Positions 1 to 7,795 of a stretch of DNA of 64,000 nt are shown here, piece by piece; the stretch's first letter is position 1; every line of letters starts with the position of its first letter. The stretch lies in the NCBI RefSeq assembly GCF_014649735.1, contig NZ_BMTP01000001.1, positions 186,001-250,000 on the forward strand, given 5' to 3'. Source of the DNA: Streptomyces lavendofoliae (GTDB lineage Bacteria; Actinomycetota; Actinomycetes; Streptomycetales; Streptomycetaceae). Under the pieces are notes generated by a model that was not told the DNA's origin, searched no databases, and saw only the letters and a program-made list of their open reading frames with translations. The position numbers and the translations under genes were made by a program.

Positions 1-704
1 TTGGTGACCGGGTCCGGGGCGGTGAGGTTCACCGGGCCGGCCAGGGACTCGGTGTCGAGGATGTGCCGCAGCGCGGCCACCTCGTCGTGCAGGGAGATGA
101 AGCTCCAGTACTGCCCGCCATTGCCGAGCCGGCCGCCGAGCCCCGCGCGGAACAGCGGGAACAGCCGCCCCCACGCACCACCCTCGCGGGCCACGACCAG
201 CCCCGTACGGGCGTACGCGACCCGGATGCCCGCCTCCTGGGCGGCCGCCGCGGCGCTCTCCCACTCGACGCACACGGACGGCAGGAAGCCGTCCCCGGCG
301 GGCGCCGTCTCGTCGACCGCCCGCGTCCCGGTGTCGCCGTAGTAGCCGAGCGCCGTCCCGCACAGCAGCACCTTCGGCGGCGTGTCCAGGGAGGCGACGG
401 CCGCCGCGATCGCCGCCGTGCCGAGCACCCGGCTGTCCCGGATCTCCCGCTTGTACGCCTCGTTCCAGCGCCGCTCGCCGACGCCCGCGCCCGCGAGGTG
501 GACCACCGCGTCACAGCCGGCGAGCCCGGCCGCGTCCACGTACTGGCGCTTGGGGTCCCACTCGACCTCGTCGCCCCCGCGCGCGGGCCGCCGCACCAGC
601 CGGACCACCTCGTGGCCGTCGGCCCGCAGCGAGCGGACCAGGGCGGAACCGATGAGGCCGGTGGAGCCGGTGACCGCGATACGAGCGATACCAGAACGTG
701 TCAT
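1..704 (-). CDS. TIGR01777-type NAD(P)-binding epimerase-like protein (3' end missing)
   Basis: Atypical/extended SDR related to the YfcH/SDR39U1 (TIGR01777) family, which resembles nucleoside-diphosphate-sugar epimerases but whose substrate is unknown. The ATG at 702-704 opens MTRSGIARIAVTGSTGLIGS, with the dinucleotide motif TGSTGLIG at residues 12-19. VVHLAGAGVGERRW and CGTALGYYGDTG further on are family-typical. About 234 residues lie in the window against about 300 for the family, so the C-terminus is beyond base 1. It is divergent from the acetyltransferase starting 33 bp away, so the short gap holds both promoters. Family assignment is firm; the reaction is unknown. Confidence 0.85.
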   Translation of the reverse strand, partial: MTRSGIARIAVTGSTGLIGSALVRSLRADGHEVVRLVRRPARGGDEVEWDPKRQYVDAAGLAGCDAVVHLAGAGVGERRWNEAYKREIRDSRVLGTAAIAAAVASLDTPPKVLLCGTALGYYGDTGTRAVDETAPAGDGFLPSVCVEWESAAAAAQEAGIRVAYARTGLVVAREGGAWGRLFPLFRAGLGGRLGNGGQYWSFISLHDEVAALRHILDTESLAGPVNLTAPDPVT

Positions 705-737
705 GGCCCCATCCTGCACCGTGGCACAGTGACGGGC

Positions 738-1232
738 ATGACCACCCCGCACATACGCCCGGCGCGCCCCGGGGACGACGCAGCGCTCGGCCGGCTCGAC
801 CGCGACACCTGGTCACCGCTGCACGCCGTGCAGCCGAGGCCGCAACCGCCCTACGACCCGTTCTTCGACTCCTCGCACCGCCCGGAGGACTTCCTGGTGG
901 CCGAGGGCGAGGACGGCCGCCTCGCCGGGTACGTCCGCCTCGTCCCGCCCACGCGTCTCGCCTGCAACCGGCACGTACGCCAGATCCAGGGCCTCGCCGT
1001 CGCCGACTTCGCCCGCGGGCGCGGCGTGGCACGGGCCCTGCTGCACGCGGCGTTCGACGAGGCCACCCGCCAGGGCGCCACCCGCATCACCCTGCGCGTG
1101 CTCGGCCACAACGAGCCCGCGCGGACGCTCTACGCGTCGGAGGGCTTCGTCGTCGAGGGCGTCCTGCCGGGGGAGTTCTTCCTCGACGGGCGGTACGTCG
1201 ACGACGTCCTGATGGGCCGCCGCCTCACCTGA
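738..1232 (+). CDS. GNAT family N-acetyltransferase
   Basis: Predicted 164-residue cytosolic acyl-CoA-dependent N-acetyltransferase. The acetyl-CoA-binding motif A is visible as GLAVADFARGRGVARALL (about residues 85-102, with the RGRGVA pyrophosphate loop). It is followed by the RimI-like NEPARTLYASEGF segment near residues 115-127, where the conserved Tyr usually protonates CoA. The length is a single GNAT domain. The ATG at 738 puts the whole fold in frame. The acceptor (protein N-terminus, amine or antibiotic) cannot be told from sequence. It is convergent with the DUF4240 gene, whose stop follows immediately. Confidence 0.85.
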   Translation: MTTPHIRPARPGDDAALGRLDRDTWSPLHAVQPRPQPPYDPFFDSSHRPEDFLVAEGEDGRLAGYVRLVPPTRLACNRHVRQIQGLAVADFARGRGVARALLHAAFDEATRQGATRITLRVLGHNEPARTLYASEGFVVEGVLPGEFFLDGRYVDDVLMGRRLT

Positions 1233-1751
1233 TCACACCCCGAAACGGTCCCAGAGCCGGGGGAAACGCTCCTCCAGCGCCGCGTCGTCGTCGAAGTCGA
1301 ACGGCGTGCCCTCCGGCTCCGGGGCCTGCGGCGGGATGCCCAGGTCGGGTGCGACGGCACCCGTGAGCTGCTCGTACGCCTCGTCCGCCGCGTACCCCAG
1401 CTCCTCGCCGTCCCCGTCGATCTCCTCGTCGAAGTCGTCCAGCAGCTCCGCCAGCGAGTCCGGGTCGTGCACCGCTCCCTCGAACACCTCCCGGCCCTGG
1501 CCGATCAGCCAGCACCGGAAGTAGTCGAACGCGTCGTCGCTCGCGCCGCCCAGCAGGACGGCGGCCGCGCCCCACAGATCCCAGGTGTACGCGCGGTTGT
1601 AGCGGGCCTCGAAGTGCCGGGCGAAGTCCAGCACGGAGTCCGGGTCGAGCTGCAGCAACCGTTCCACCAGCAGCTCGGCGTGGTCCTCGGGGTCGCCCTC
1701 GGCGGCCTCGCGGGTCGTGTCGATGATCGCCCAGAACTCCGTCTCGTCCAT
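1233..1751 (-). CDS. DUF4240 domain protein
   Basis: A 172-residue acidic cytosolic protein beginning MDETEFWAIID. The opening FWxIID, a central ALLVERLLQLDP-like helix and FDYFRCWLIGQG fit DUF4240, a Streptomyces-rich family of unknown function that often sits in SUKH/Imm-like small-protein contexts. A GTG three bases further upstream could also start it; ATG at 1749-1751 is preferred. The stop abuts the convergent acetyltransferase stop with no room for a terminator between them. No catalytic residues can be proposed. Confidence 0.75.
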   Translation of the reverse strand: MDETEFWAIIDTTREAAEGDPEDHAELLVERLLQLDPDSVLDFARHFEARYNRAYTWDLWGAAAVLLGGASDDAFDYFRCWLIGQGREVFEGAVHDPDSLAELLDDFDEEIDGDGEELGYAADEAYEQLTGAVAPDLGIPPQAPEPEGTPFDFDDDAALEERFPRLWDRFGV

Positions 1752-1849
1752 CACGGGACAAGCATCCTGGGTCGCGGGTGTCCGTGCACGCGGAGCGGCC
1801 GAAATGAAACCGGACAGAGGATGTCGTCTTTCCCGGGCACTGTGGTCGT

Positions 1850-2782
1850 ATGACGAACGACTCGACGCACAGCACGCCCCTCGCCGGCACGATCGCCCTC
1901 GTCGCGGGAGCCACCCGCGGGGCCGGCCGGGCCATCGCCGTACAGCTCGGCGCCGCCGGCGCCACCGTGTACGTCACCGGCCGCACCACCCGGACCGCCG
2001 CCAGCGAGGTGGGCCGGCCGACCGAGACCATCGAGGAGACCGCCGAGCTGGTCACCGCCGCGGGCGGCGAGGGCATCGCCGTACCGGTCGACCACCTCGT
2101 ACCGGAACAGGTCCGCGCGCTGGTCGCCCGGATCGACGAGGAGCGGGGGCGGCTCGACGTGCTGGTCAACAGCCTGTGGGGCGGTGACCACCTCATCCCG
2201 TGGGGCAAGAAGATGTGGGAGACGGACCTCGACCAGGGCATGCGGATACTGGAACTCGGGGTGCGCAGCCACGTCATCACCAGCAGCTGCGCGCTTCCGC
2301 TGCTCATCCGCAACCCCGGTGGCCTGGTCGTCGAGATGACGGACGGGACGGCCGAGTACAACACGCGGTTCCGGGAGAACTTCTACTTCGACCTCGCCAA
2401 GAACGCCCCGCTGCGCATGGCCTTCAGCCTCGGCGAGGACCTCAAGGAGGTGGGCGGCACGGCGGTCGCCCTCAGCCCCGGCTACCTCCGCTCCGAGATG
2501 ATGCTCGACATCTACGGCGTGACGGAGGAGAACTGGCGCGACGCCGTCGCGAGGGAGCCGCACTTCGCGATCGCCGAGTCGCCCGCGTACGTCGGCCGGG
2601 CCGTCGCCGCGCTCGCCGCCGACCCCGACCGGCACCGGTGGAACGGCCGGTCGCTGTCCAGCGGGCAGCTCGCCAAGGTGTACGGCTTCACCGACACCGA
2701 CGGGTCGCGGCCGGACGGCTGGGCGTACTTCATCGACGTGGTGCACGGGGGGAAGGACGCGACGGCCGACGACTACCGGTGA
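1850..2782 (+). CDS. SDR family oxidoreductase
   Basis: A 310-residue classical-type short-chain dehydrogenase/reductase. The Rossmann loop GATRGAG is at residues 20-26, the VNSLWGG strand-4 motif at 106-112, and a PGYLRSEM stretch near 210 is typical of the cofactor-capping segment. At the expected YxxxK catalytic pair the sequence reads FYFDLAK (178-184). The residue four before Lys184 is therefore Phe180, with Tyr179 next to it. The usual proton donor may have been lost or shifted, which makes the activity uncertain. The start is the first ATG, 96 bp from the divergent DUF4240 gene. Substrate unknown. Confidence 0.85.
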   Translation: MTNDSTHSTPLAGTIALVAGATRGAGRAIAVQLGAAGATVYVTGRTTRTAASEVGRPTETIEETAELVTAAGGEGIAVPVDHLVPEQVRALVARIDEERGRLDVLVNSLWGGDHLIPWGKKMWETDLDQGMRILELGVRSHVITSSCALPLLIRNPGGLVVEMTDGTAEYNTRFRENFYFDLAKNAPLRMAFSLGEDLKEVGGTAVALSPGYLRSEMMLDIYGVTEENWRDAVAREPHFAIAESPAYVGRAVAALAADPDRHRWNGRSLSSGQLAKVYGFTDTDGSRPDGWAYFIDVVHGGKDATADDYR

Positions 2783-2816
2783 GGGCACCCCGGTGACCCC
2801 GTCCATGGCGACGGGG

Positions 2817-3791
2817 TCACCGGTACAGCCGCGCCATCCGGTTCGCCGCCTCGGCGAACAGCGTCCGCAGCGCCCCCGGCCCCAGCACCTCCGCCTCCGG
2901 TCCCAGGCGCAGGAGCTGGCCGTACGCGACCTCCTGCGACTCCACCGGCAGGGTCACCGTCACCCGGCCCTCCGCGTCCGGCGGGCCGGCCGCCTCCAGC
3001 GCCTCGCGGGCGGCGGCCCGGTCGGTGACGTACGGCAGGTCACGCGCCCCGGCCGCGGTGAGCCGCACGACCACCTCCGTGCGCAGGATCGAGCGGGCGA
3101 ACTCGGCCGCCCGCTCCTCCCAGAACGCCGGCAGGTCGAAGTCCTCGTCCCGGACGAAACGGCCCTCGGCGAGCGTGACGGCGGTGAACCGGTCCACCCG
3201 GTACACCCGGAACGAACCGGCCGCGCGGGCGCACAGGTACCAGACACCCGCCTTCAGCACGAGCCCGTACGGCTCCAGCTCGCGCTCCACCTCGGCGTCC
3301 CGGCGCCGGTAGCGGGCCGTCACCGGCCGGTCGTCCCAGACCGCCTCGGCGACCGCCGGCAGCAGCGCGGGCGTCTCGGGCTCCTGGTACCAGCCCGGGG
3401 CGTCCAGGTGGAACCGCTGCGCCGCCGAGGAGGGCGCGTCCCGCAGCGACGGCAGCAGCGCGGCCGACACCTTCAGGCGGGCGGCCGACGCGGCGTCCTC
3501 CAGGCCCATCTCGCGCAGCGCGCCCGGCACGCCGGACAGGAACAGCGCCTCCGCCTCACTGCGCGCGAGGCCCGTCAGCCGCGTCCGGTAGCCGCCGATC
3601 AGCCGGTAGCCGCCCGCCCGGCCCCGGTCCGCGTACACGGGCACCCCGGCCTCCGAGAGCGCCAGCGCGTCGCGGGTGACGGTGCGCTCGGAGACCTCCA
3701 GCTCACGGGCCAGTTCGGCGGCCGTCATCGAGGGGCGGGACTGGAGCAGGAGCACCATTTTGATCAGCCTGGCAGCACGCATGGACGCCAT
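2817..3791 (-). CDS. WYL-domain transcriptional regulator (DeoR/YafY-like HTH)
   Basis: About 324 residues. The N-terminal winged helix is MRAARLIKMVLLLQ...MTAAELARELEVSERTVTRD, with the recognition helix at VSERTVTRDALAL. It is followed by a WYL effector domain (YGLVLKAGVWYLCARA, then RVYRVDRF) and a C-terminal WCX-like part. WYL regulators sense nucleotides or nucleic-acid ligands in several phages and bacteria; the target here is unknown. The ATG at 3791 is chosen because a G-rich Shine-Dalgarno lies about 10 bases upstream; the ATG at 3782 is also possible. It is convergent with the SDR gene 34 bp away. Confidence 0.88.
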   Translation of the reverse strand: MASMRAARLIKMVLLLQSRPSMTAAELARELEVSERTVTRDALALSEAGVPVYADRGRAGGYRLIGGYRTRLTGLARSEAEALFLSGVPGALREMGLEDAASAARLKVSAALLPSLRDAPSSAAQRFHLDAPGWYQEPETPALLPAVAEAVWDDRPVTARYRRRDAEVERELEPYGLVLKAGVWYLCARAAGSFRVYRVDRFTAVTLAEGRFVRDEDFDLPAFWEERAAEFARSILRTEVVVRLTAAGARDLPYVTDRAAAREALEAAGPPDAEGRVTVTLPVESQEVAYGQLLRLGPEAEVLGPGALRTLFAEAANRMARLYR

Positions 3792-3847
3792 GATGCAGCA
3801 GTCCCCCCGCACCCTGGCGGGTACGGGGGGACCGCCGGGCGACAGCC

Positions 3848-6538
3848 CTACAGGCCGTAGCGCTCGCGGGCGTCCTTCACCTGCGAGGCCGGGACCTCAC
3901 CGCGCTTGGCGAGCTGCGCCAGCGCGGCGACCACGATCGACTCGGCGTCCACGCCGAAGTGGCGGCGGGCCGCCTCGCGGGTGTCCGACAGGCCGAAGCC
4001 GTCCGCGCCCAGCGAGCTGTAGTCCTGCTCGACCCACTGGGCGATCTGGTCCGGGACCTGGCGCATGTAGTCGCTGACCGCCAGCACCGGGCCCTGCGCG
4101 TCGGCCAGCGCCTGGCGCACGTACGGCACCCGCTCCTCGCCGCGCAGGGCGGCCGCGTCGGCCTCCAGCGCGTCGCGCCGCAGCTCGGTCCACGAGGTGG
4201 CCGACCACACGTCGGCGGTCACGCCCCACTCGGCGGCCAGCATCTCCTGGGCCTTCAGCGCCCAGTGGATCGCCGTGCCGGAGGACAGCAGCTGGAGGCG
4301 CGGGGCGTCCGCCGTGACGGGCGTGCCCTCCTTGAAGCGGTACAGGCCCTTGATGATGCCCGCGTCCACGCCCTCGGGCTTGGCCGGCTGCGGCATCGGC
4401 TCGTTGTACACGGTCAGGTAGTAGAAGACGTTCGGGTCCTCGCCGGGGGCCGCCTCGCCGTACATCCGGCGCAGGCCGTCCTTGACGATCACCGCGACCT
4501 CGTACGCGAACGCCGGGTCGTACGTCAGCGCCGCCGGGTTGGTCGCCGCGATGACGGGGGAGTGGCCGTCGGCGTGCTGGAGCCCCTCACCGGTCAGCGT
4601 GGTGCGGCCGGCCGTGGCGCCGACGAGGAAGCCCCGGCCGAGCTGGTCGCCGAGCTGCCACATCTGGTCGGCCGTCCGCTGCCAGCCGAACATCGAGTAG
4701 AAGATGTAGAACGGGATCATCGGCTCGCCGTGCGTGGAGTACGCGGTCGACGCGGCGATGAAGTCGGCCATGGAGCCGGCCTCGGTGATGCCCTCGTTGA
4801 GGATCTGGCCGTCCTTGGCCTCGCGGTAGTACATCAGCTGGTCGCGGTCGACCGGCTCGTACGTCTGGCCCTTCGGCGAGTAGATGCCGAGCGACGGGAA
4901 CAGCGACTCCATGCCGAAGGTGCGGGCCTCGTCGGGGACGATCGGCACCCACCGCTTGCCGGTCCGCTTGTCGCGGATCAGGTCCTTCATCAGGCGGACG
5001 AACGCCATGGTCGTCGCGACCGACTGCTGGCCGGAGCCCTTGTCGAAGGCGGTGAAGGTCTTGTCGGCCGGGGCGGGCAGCGGGTCGAGAGCGTGCGTGC
5101 GGCGCGCCGGGGCGGGGCCGCCGAGGGCCGCGCGGCGCTCCTGGAGGTAGCGCACCTCGGGGGAGCCGGCGCCGGGGTGGCCGTAGGGCACCTGGCCGTC
5201 GGCGAACGCGGAGTCCGGGATCGGCAGGCCGAGCAGGTCCCGCATGTCCTTGAACTCGTCCACCGAGAGCTTCTTCATCTGGTGGTTGGCGTTCTTGGAC
5301 TCGAAGCCCTTGCCGAGGGTGAAGCCCTTGACCGTCTGGGCAAGGATCACCGTCGGCGCGCCCTTGTGCTCCAGGGCCGCCTTGTACGCCGCGTACACCT
5401 TGCGCGGCTCGTGGCCGCCGCGGGAGTACTGGAAACACTCGATGATCTTGTCGTCGGACAGCAGTTTCGCCATCTCGACCAGCGCGGGGTCCTTACCGAA
5501 GAAGTCCTCGCGGATGTAGGCCGCGTCGCGGGTCTGGTACGTCTGGATCTGCGCGTCCGGCACCTCGCGCAGCCGGCGCACCAGCGCGCCCGTGGTGTCG
5601 AGCCGGAACAGCTCGTCCCAGGCGTTGCCCCACAGCGACTTCACGACGTTCCAGCCGGCGCCGCGGAACTGGGCCTCCAGCTCCTGCACGATCTTGAAGT
5701 TGGCGCGGACCGGGCCGTCGAGGCGCTGGAGGTTGCAGTTGACGACGAAGGTGAGGTTGTCGAGCTCCTCGCGGGCGGCGAGCGCGAGGGCCGCCGTCGA
5801 CTCGGGCTCGTCCATCTCGCCGTCGCCGAGGAACGCCCACACGTGGGAGTTCGAGACGTCCTTGATGGACCGGTTGGTCAGGTAGCGGTTGAACCGCGCC
5901 TGGTAGATCGCCGACAGGGGGCCGAGGCCCATCGACACCGTCGGGAACTCCCACAGCCAGGGCAGGCGGCGGGGGTGCGGGTAGGACGGCAGGCCGTTGC
6001 CGGCGGACTCCTGGCGGAAGTTGTCCAGGTGCCGCTCGGTCAGCCGGCCGTCGAGGAACGCGCGGGCGTATATGCCGGGGGAGGCGTGGCCCTGGATGTA
6101 GAGCTGGTCGCCGGAGCCGTCCTGCTCCTTGCCCCGGAAGAAGTGGTTGAAGCCCGTCTCGTAGAGCCAGGCGGCGGAGGCGAAGGTGGCGATGTGGCCG
6201 CCGACGCCGTGCTTGGAGCCGCGGGAAACCATGGCGGCCGCGTTCCAGCGGTTCCAGGCGGTGATCCGCGCCTCCATCTCCTCGTCGCCGTCGAAGCCGG
6301 AAGCGGCCTCGGCGGCGGTGGGGATGGTGTTGACGTAGTCGGTTTCGAGCAGCTTGGGCAGCGCGAGACCGGCGCCCTCGGCGCGCTCCAGGGTGCGCCG
6401 CATCAGGTACGCGGCGCGGTGCGGCCCGGCCGCCTCGGCGACGGCGTCGAGGGACGCCTGCCACTCGGCGGTCTCCTCGGGGTCGCGGTCCGGCAGCTGG
6501 TCGAGCTCGCTCGGCTGGATGCGGGTGGGGTCGGTCAT
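3848..6538 (-). CDS. aceE: Pyruvate dehydrogenase E1 component, homodimeric type
   Basis: Decarboxylates pyruvate with thiamine diphosphate and passes the acetyl group to lipoyl-E2, giving acetyl-CoA. The 896 residues match the homodimeric (alpha2) actinobacterial/proteobacterial E1. The ThDP motif is GDG at 228-230 with NCNLQRLDG at 257-265. FHQNxxG-type segments (VGGHIATFAS, QGHASPGIYARAF) are intact. The start is ATG at 6538 behind GGAAGG. The E2 and E3 partners (sucB, lpd) lie upstream on the same strand, separated by a GntR gene. A palindrome 100 bp before the start suggests repressor control. Confidence 0.97.
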   Translation of the reverse strand: MTDPTRIQPSELDQLPDRDPEETAEWQASLDAVAEAAGPHRAAYLMRRTLERAEGAGLALPKLLETDYVNTIPTAAEAASGFDGDEEMEARITAWNRWNAAAMVSRGSKHGVGGHIATFASAAWLYETGFNHFFRGKEQDGSGDQLYIQGHASPGIYARAFLDGRLTERHLDNFRQESAGNGLPSYPHPRRLPWLWEFPTVSMGLGPLSAIYQARFNRYLTNRSIKDVSNSHVWAFLGDGEMDEPESTAALALAAREELDNLTFVVNCNLQRLDGPVRANFKIVQELEAQFRGAGWNVVKSLWGNAWDELFRLDTTGALVRRLREVPDAQIQTYQTRDAAYIREDFFGKDPALVEMAKLLSDDKIIECFQYSRGGHEPRKVYAAYKAALEHKGAPTVILAQTVKGFTLGKGFESKNANHQMKKLSVDEFKDMRDLLGLPIPDSAFADGQVPYGHPGAGSPEVRYLQERRAALGGPAPARRTHALDPLPAPADKTFTAFDKGSGQQSVATTMAFVRLMKDLIRDKRTGKRWVPIVPDEARTFGMESLFPSLGIYSPKGQTYEPVDRDQLMYYREAKDGQILNEGITEAGSMADFIAASTAYSTHGEPMIPFYIFYSMFGWQRTADQMWQLGDQLGRGFLVGATAGRTTLTGEGLQHADGHSPVIAATNPAALTYDPAFAYEVAVIVKDGLRRMYGEAAPGEDPNVFYYLTVYNEPMPQPAKPEGVDAGIIKGLYRFKEGTPVTADAPRLQLLSSGTAIHWALKAQEMLAAEWGVTADVWSATSWTELRRDALEADAAALRGEERVPYVRQALADAQGPVLAVSDYMRQVPDQIAQWVEQDYSSLGADGFGLSDTREAARRHFGVDAESIVVAALAQLAKRGEVPASQVKDARERYGL

Positions 6539-6994
6539 AGTCGCCGCCTTCCGGAGTCGAAGGGGTGTGGAGCCCTTGGTCTTGGCAGGACAGGGCGAGG
6601 GGACCTCTGTTGAAGTCCGCGGACGACTGTACGACCGTGATCGATGATCGATCAAAGCGTTGGGCGAAAAATCTGTCCCCGGAGGCCAAAGTCGGCATTC
6701 GGTGCCACGAATGCGGGCACCCGGTGCCTGGTTTTCGCAGGTGGGAGCAGCGAATGAGCGTGCGCGACGACCGATGAGCGCCGGCGCGCGCCCGGCGCTC
6801 GAAGTGGCGCGGAGGTCCGACCAGCAGGGGGTGCGCGAGGGGGCGACCCACCCTGTGCGCGGGCGGGGCCACAGGACGGGCCGCGCACGCGGGAGGGGGC
6901 GTGCGTGGGGCGGGGAGGGTGCCTCGGGCGGCCCAGGCGCGCGGGGAGGGTGCCTCGGGCGGCCTAGGCGCGCGGGGAGGGTGCCTCGGGCGGC
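6539..6994. other. 456-bp gene-free region upstream of aceE
   Basis: It lies between the GntR stop and the aceE start, both minus strand. It holds an AT-richer stretch around 6630-6720 that is the likely aceE promoter zone, the 17-bp palindrome at 6638-6654, and the tandem repeats at 6914-7010. Small open frames here have no recognisable domain, and I do not call them genes. Confidence 0.6.
6638..6654. promoter_or_regulatory. Perfect 17-bp palindrome, likely operator of aceE
   Basis: TGATCGAT-G-ATCGATCA is an 8-bp inverted repeat around one central base. It lies 100 bp upstream of the aceE ATG inside the AT-richer leader. Size and symmetry fit a dimeric winged-helix repressor such as the GntR/FCD protein encoded just upstream. 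The pairing with that regulator is inference. Confidence 0.6.
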
Positions 6995-7010
6995 CTAGGC
7001 GCGCGGGGCG
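6914..7010. repeat. Three tandem 31-bp repeats at the 3' end of the GntR gene
   Basis: The unit GGTGCCTCGGGCGGCC(C/T)A followed by GGCGCGCGGGGAG recurs at an exact 31-bp period, with anchor T positions 6920, 6951 and 6982. The copy nearest the gene contains its stop codon (CTA on plus at 6995-6997) and encodes its last residues. The other two copies lie in the non-coding flank. They look like tandem duplications of the gene's 3' end. Confidence 0.85.
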
Positions 7011-7618
7011 CAGCCCAGGACGTGCTCCTTCACCAGGACCCCGATCCTTGGGTCGCGGCGGCGGAACGCCTGGACGAGTTCCTCGTGCTCCTCCGCGTAC
7101 GACTTCTGCACGGTGCCGAGCCAGCGGATCGACAGTGCCGTGAAGACCTCGATGCCCAGCCCCTCCCAGGTGTGCAGCAGCACGCCGTTGCGGGCGGCCC
7201 GCACCAGCTCCCGGTGGAAGCCCACCGTGTGCCGCACCTGCGCCGTCCCGTCGGCCCGCGCGTCCGCCTCGTAGAGGGCCGCCACATGGGGCTCCAGGGC
7301 CGAGCAGTCCTCGCCCAGCCGGTCGGCCGCCAGCTCGGCGGCGATCTGCTCCAGGCCGGCCCGCACGGGGTAGCTCTCCTCCAGGTCCGCCGCGGTGAGG
7401 TTGCGCACCCGGACGCCCTTGTTGGGGGCCGACTCGATGAGGCGGAGGCTCTCCAGCTCCCGCAGGGCCTCGCGCACCGGCGTCTGGCTGACCGCCAGCT
7501 CGGTGGCGATGCGCCGCTCGACGATCCGCTCGCCCGGCTTCCAGCGGCCGCTGACGATGCCCTCCACGATGTGCTCGCGGATCTGCTCGCGCAGCGAGTG
7601 GACGACGGGCGGGGTCAT
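6995..7618 (-). CDS. GntR family transcriptional regulator (FCD subfamily)
   Basis: A 207-residue repressor-type protein. The winged helix SLREQIREHIVEGIVSG...GERIVERRIATELAVSQ is followed by the canonical TPVREALRELESLRLI recognition segment near residues 45-60. Next comes an all-helical FCD ligand domain with Asp/His metal-ligand candidates (RHTVGFHRELVRAA). FCD regulators usually bind organic acids such as pyruvate, lactate or gluconate. ATG at 7618 has an ideal AAGGAG five bases upstream. Its place between E2/E3 and E1 genes suggests it controls pyruvate dehydrogenase. The last codons lie in a tandem repeat. Confidence 0.9.
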   Translation of the reverse strand: MTPPVVHSLREQIREHIVEGIVSGRWKPGERIVERRIATELAVSQTPVREALRELESLRLIESAPNKGVRVRNLTAADLEESYPVRAGLEQIAAELAADRLGEDCSALEPHVAALYEADARADGTAQVRHTVGFHRELVRAARNGVLLHTWEGLGIEVFTALSIRWLGTVQKSYAEEHEELVQAFRRRDPRIGVLVKEHVLGCAPRA

Positions 7619-7724
7619 GGGGGCTCCTTCGCTGCTGCGGCGGTCGTTCGCCATTATTCCGCCCGGTAACCCCGTACGGCTGCCCCGAACGGGAGACACC
7701 GGTCACGCCGCGATGCCGTGGACA

Positions 7725-7776
7725 CGACAGCGGCGCCCCCGGTCCGGAGAGCTCCGGACCGGGGGCGCCGCTGTCG
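7725..7776 (-). terminator. Terminator of the lpd-sucB operon
   Basis: A 25-bp perfect inverted repeat (cgacagcggcgcccccggtc... and its complement) with a two-base centre starts 20 bp past the sucB stop. It has no long T-tract, which is common for Streptomyces terminators. It separates sucB from the GntR gene. Confidence 0.85.
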
Positions 7777-7795
7777 TACGCCTTGCTGCCGGCGG

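Noticed and set aside
3959..6613. 884-residue plus-strand open frame
   Set aside because: Antisense shadow of aceE; no domain, and the minus strand encodes a complete E1.
6652..6888. 78-residue minus-strand frame upstream of aceE
   Set aside because: No recognisable domain or good Shine-Dalgarno, and it lies over the likely aceE promoter and flank.
6914..7010. Repeats considered as a CRISPR array
   Set aside because: Units are contiguous with no spacers, only three copies, and no cas genes nearby.
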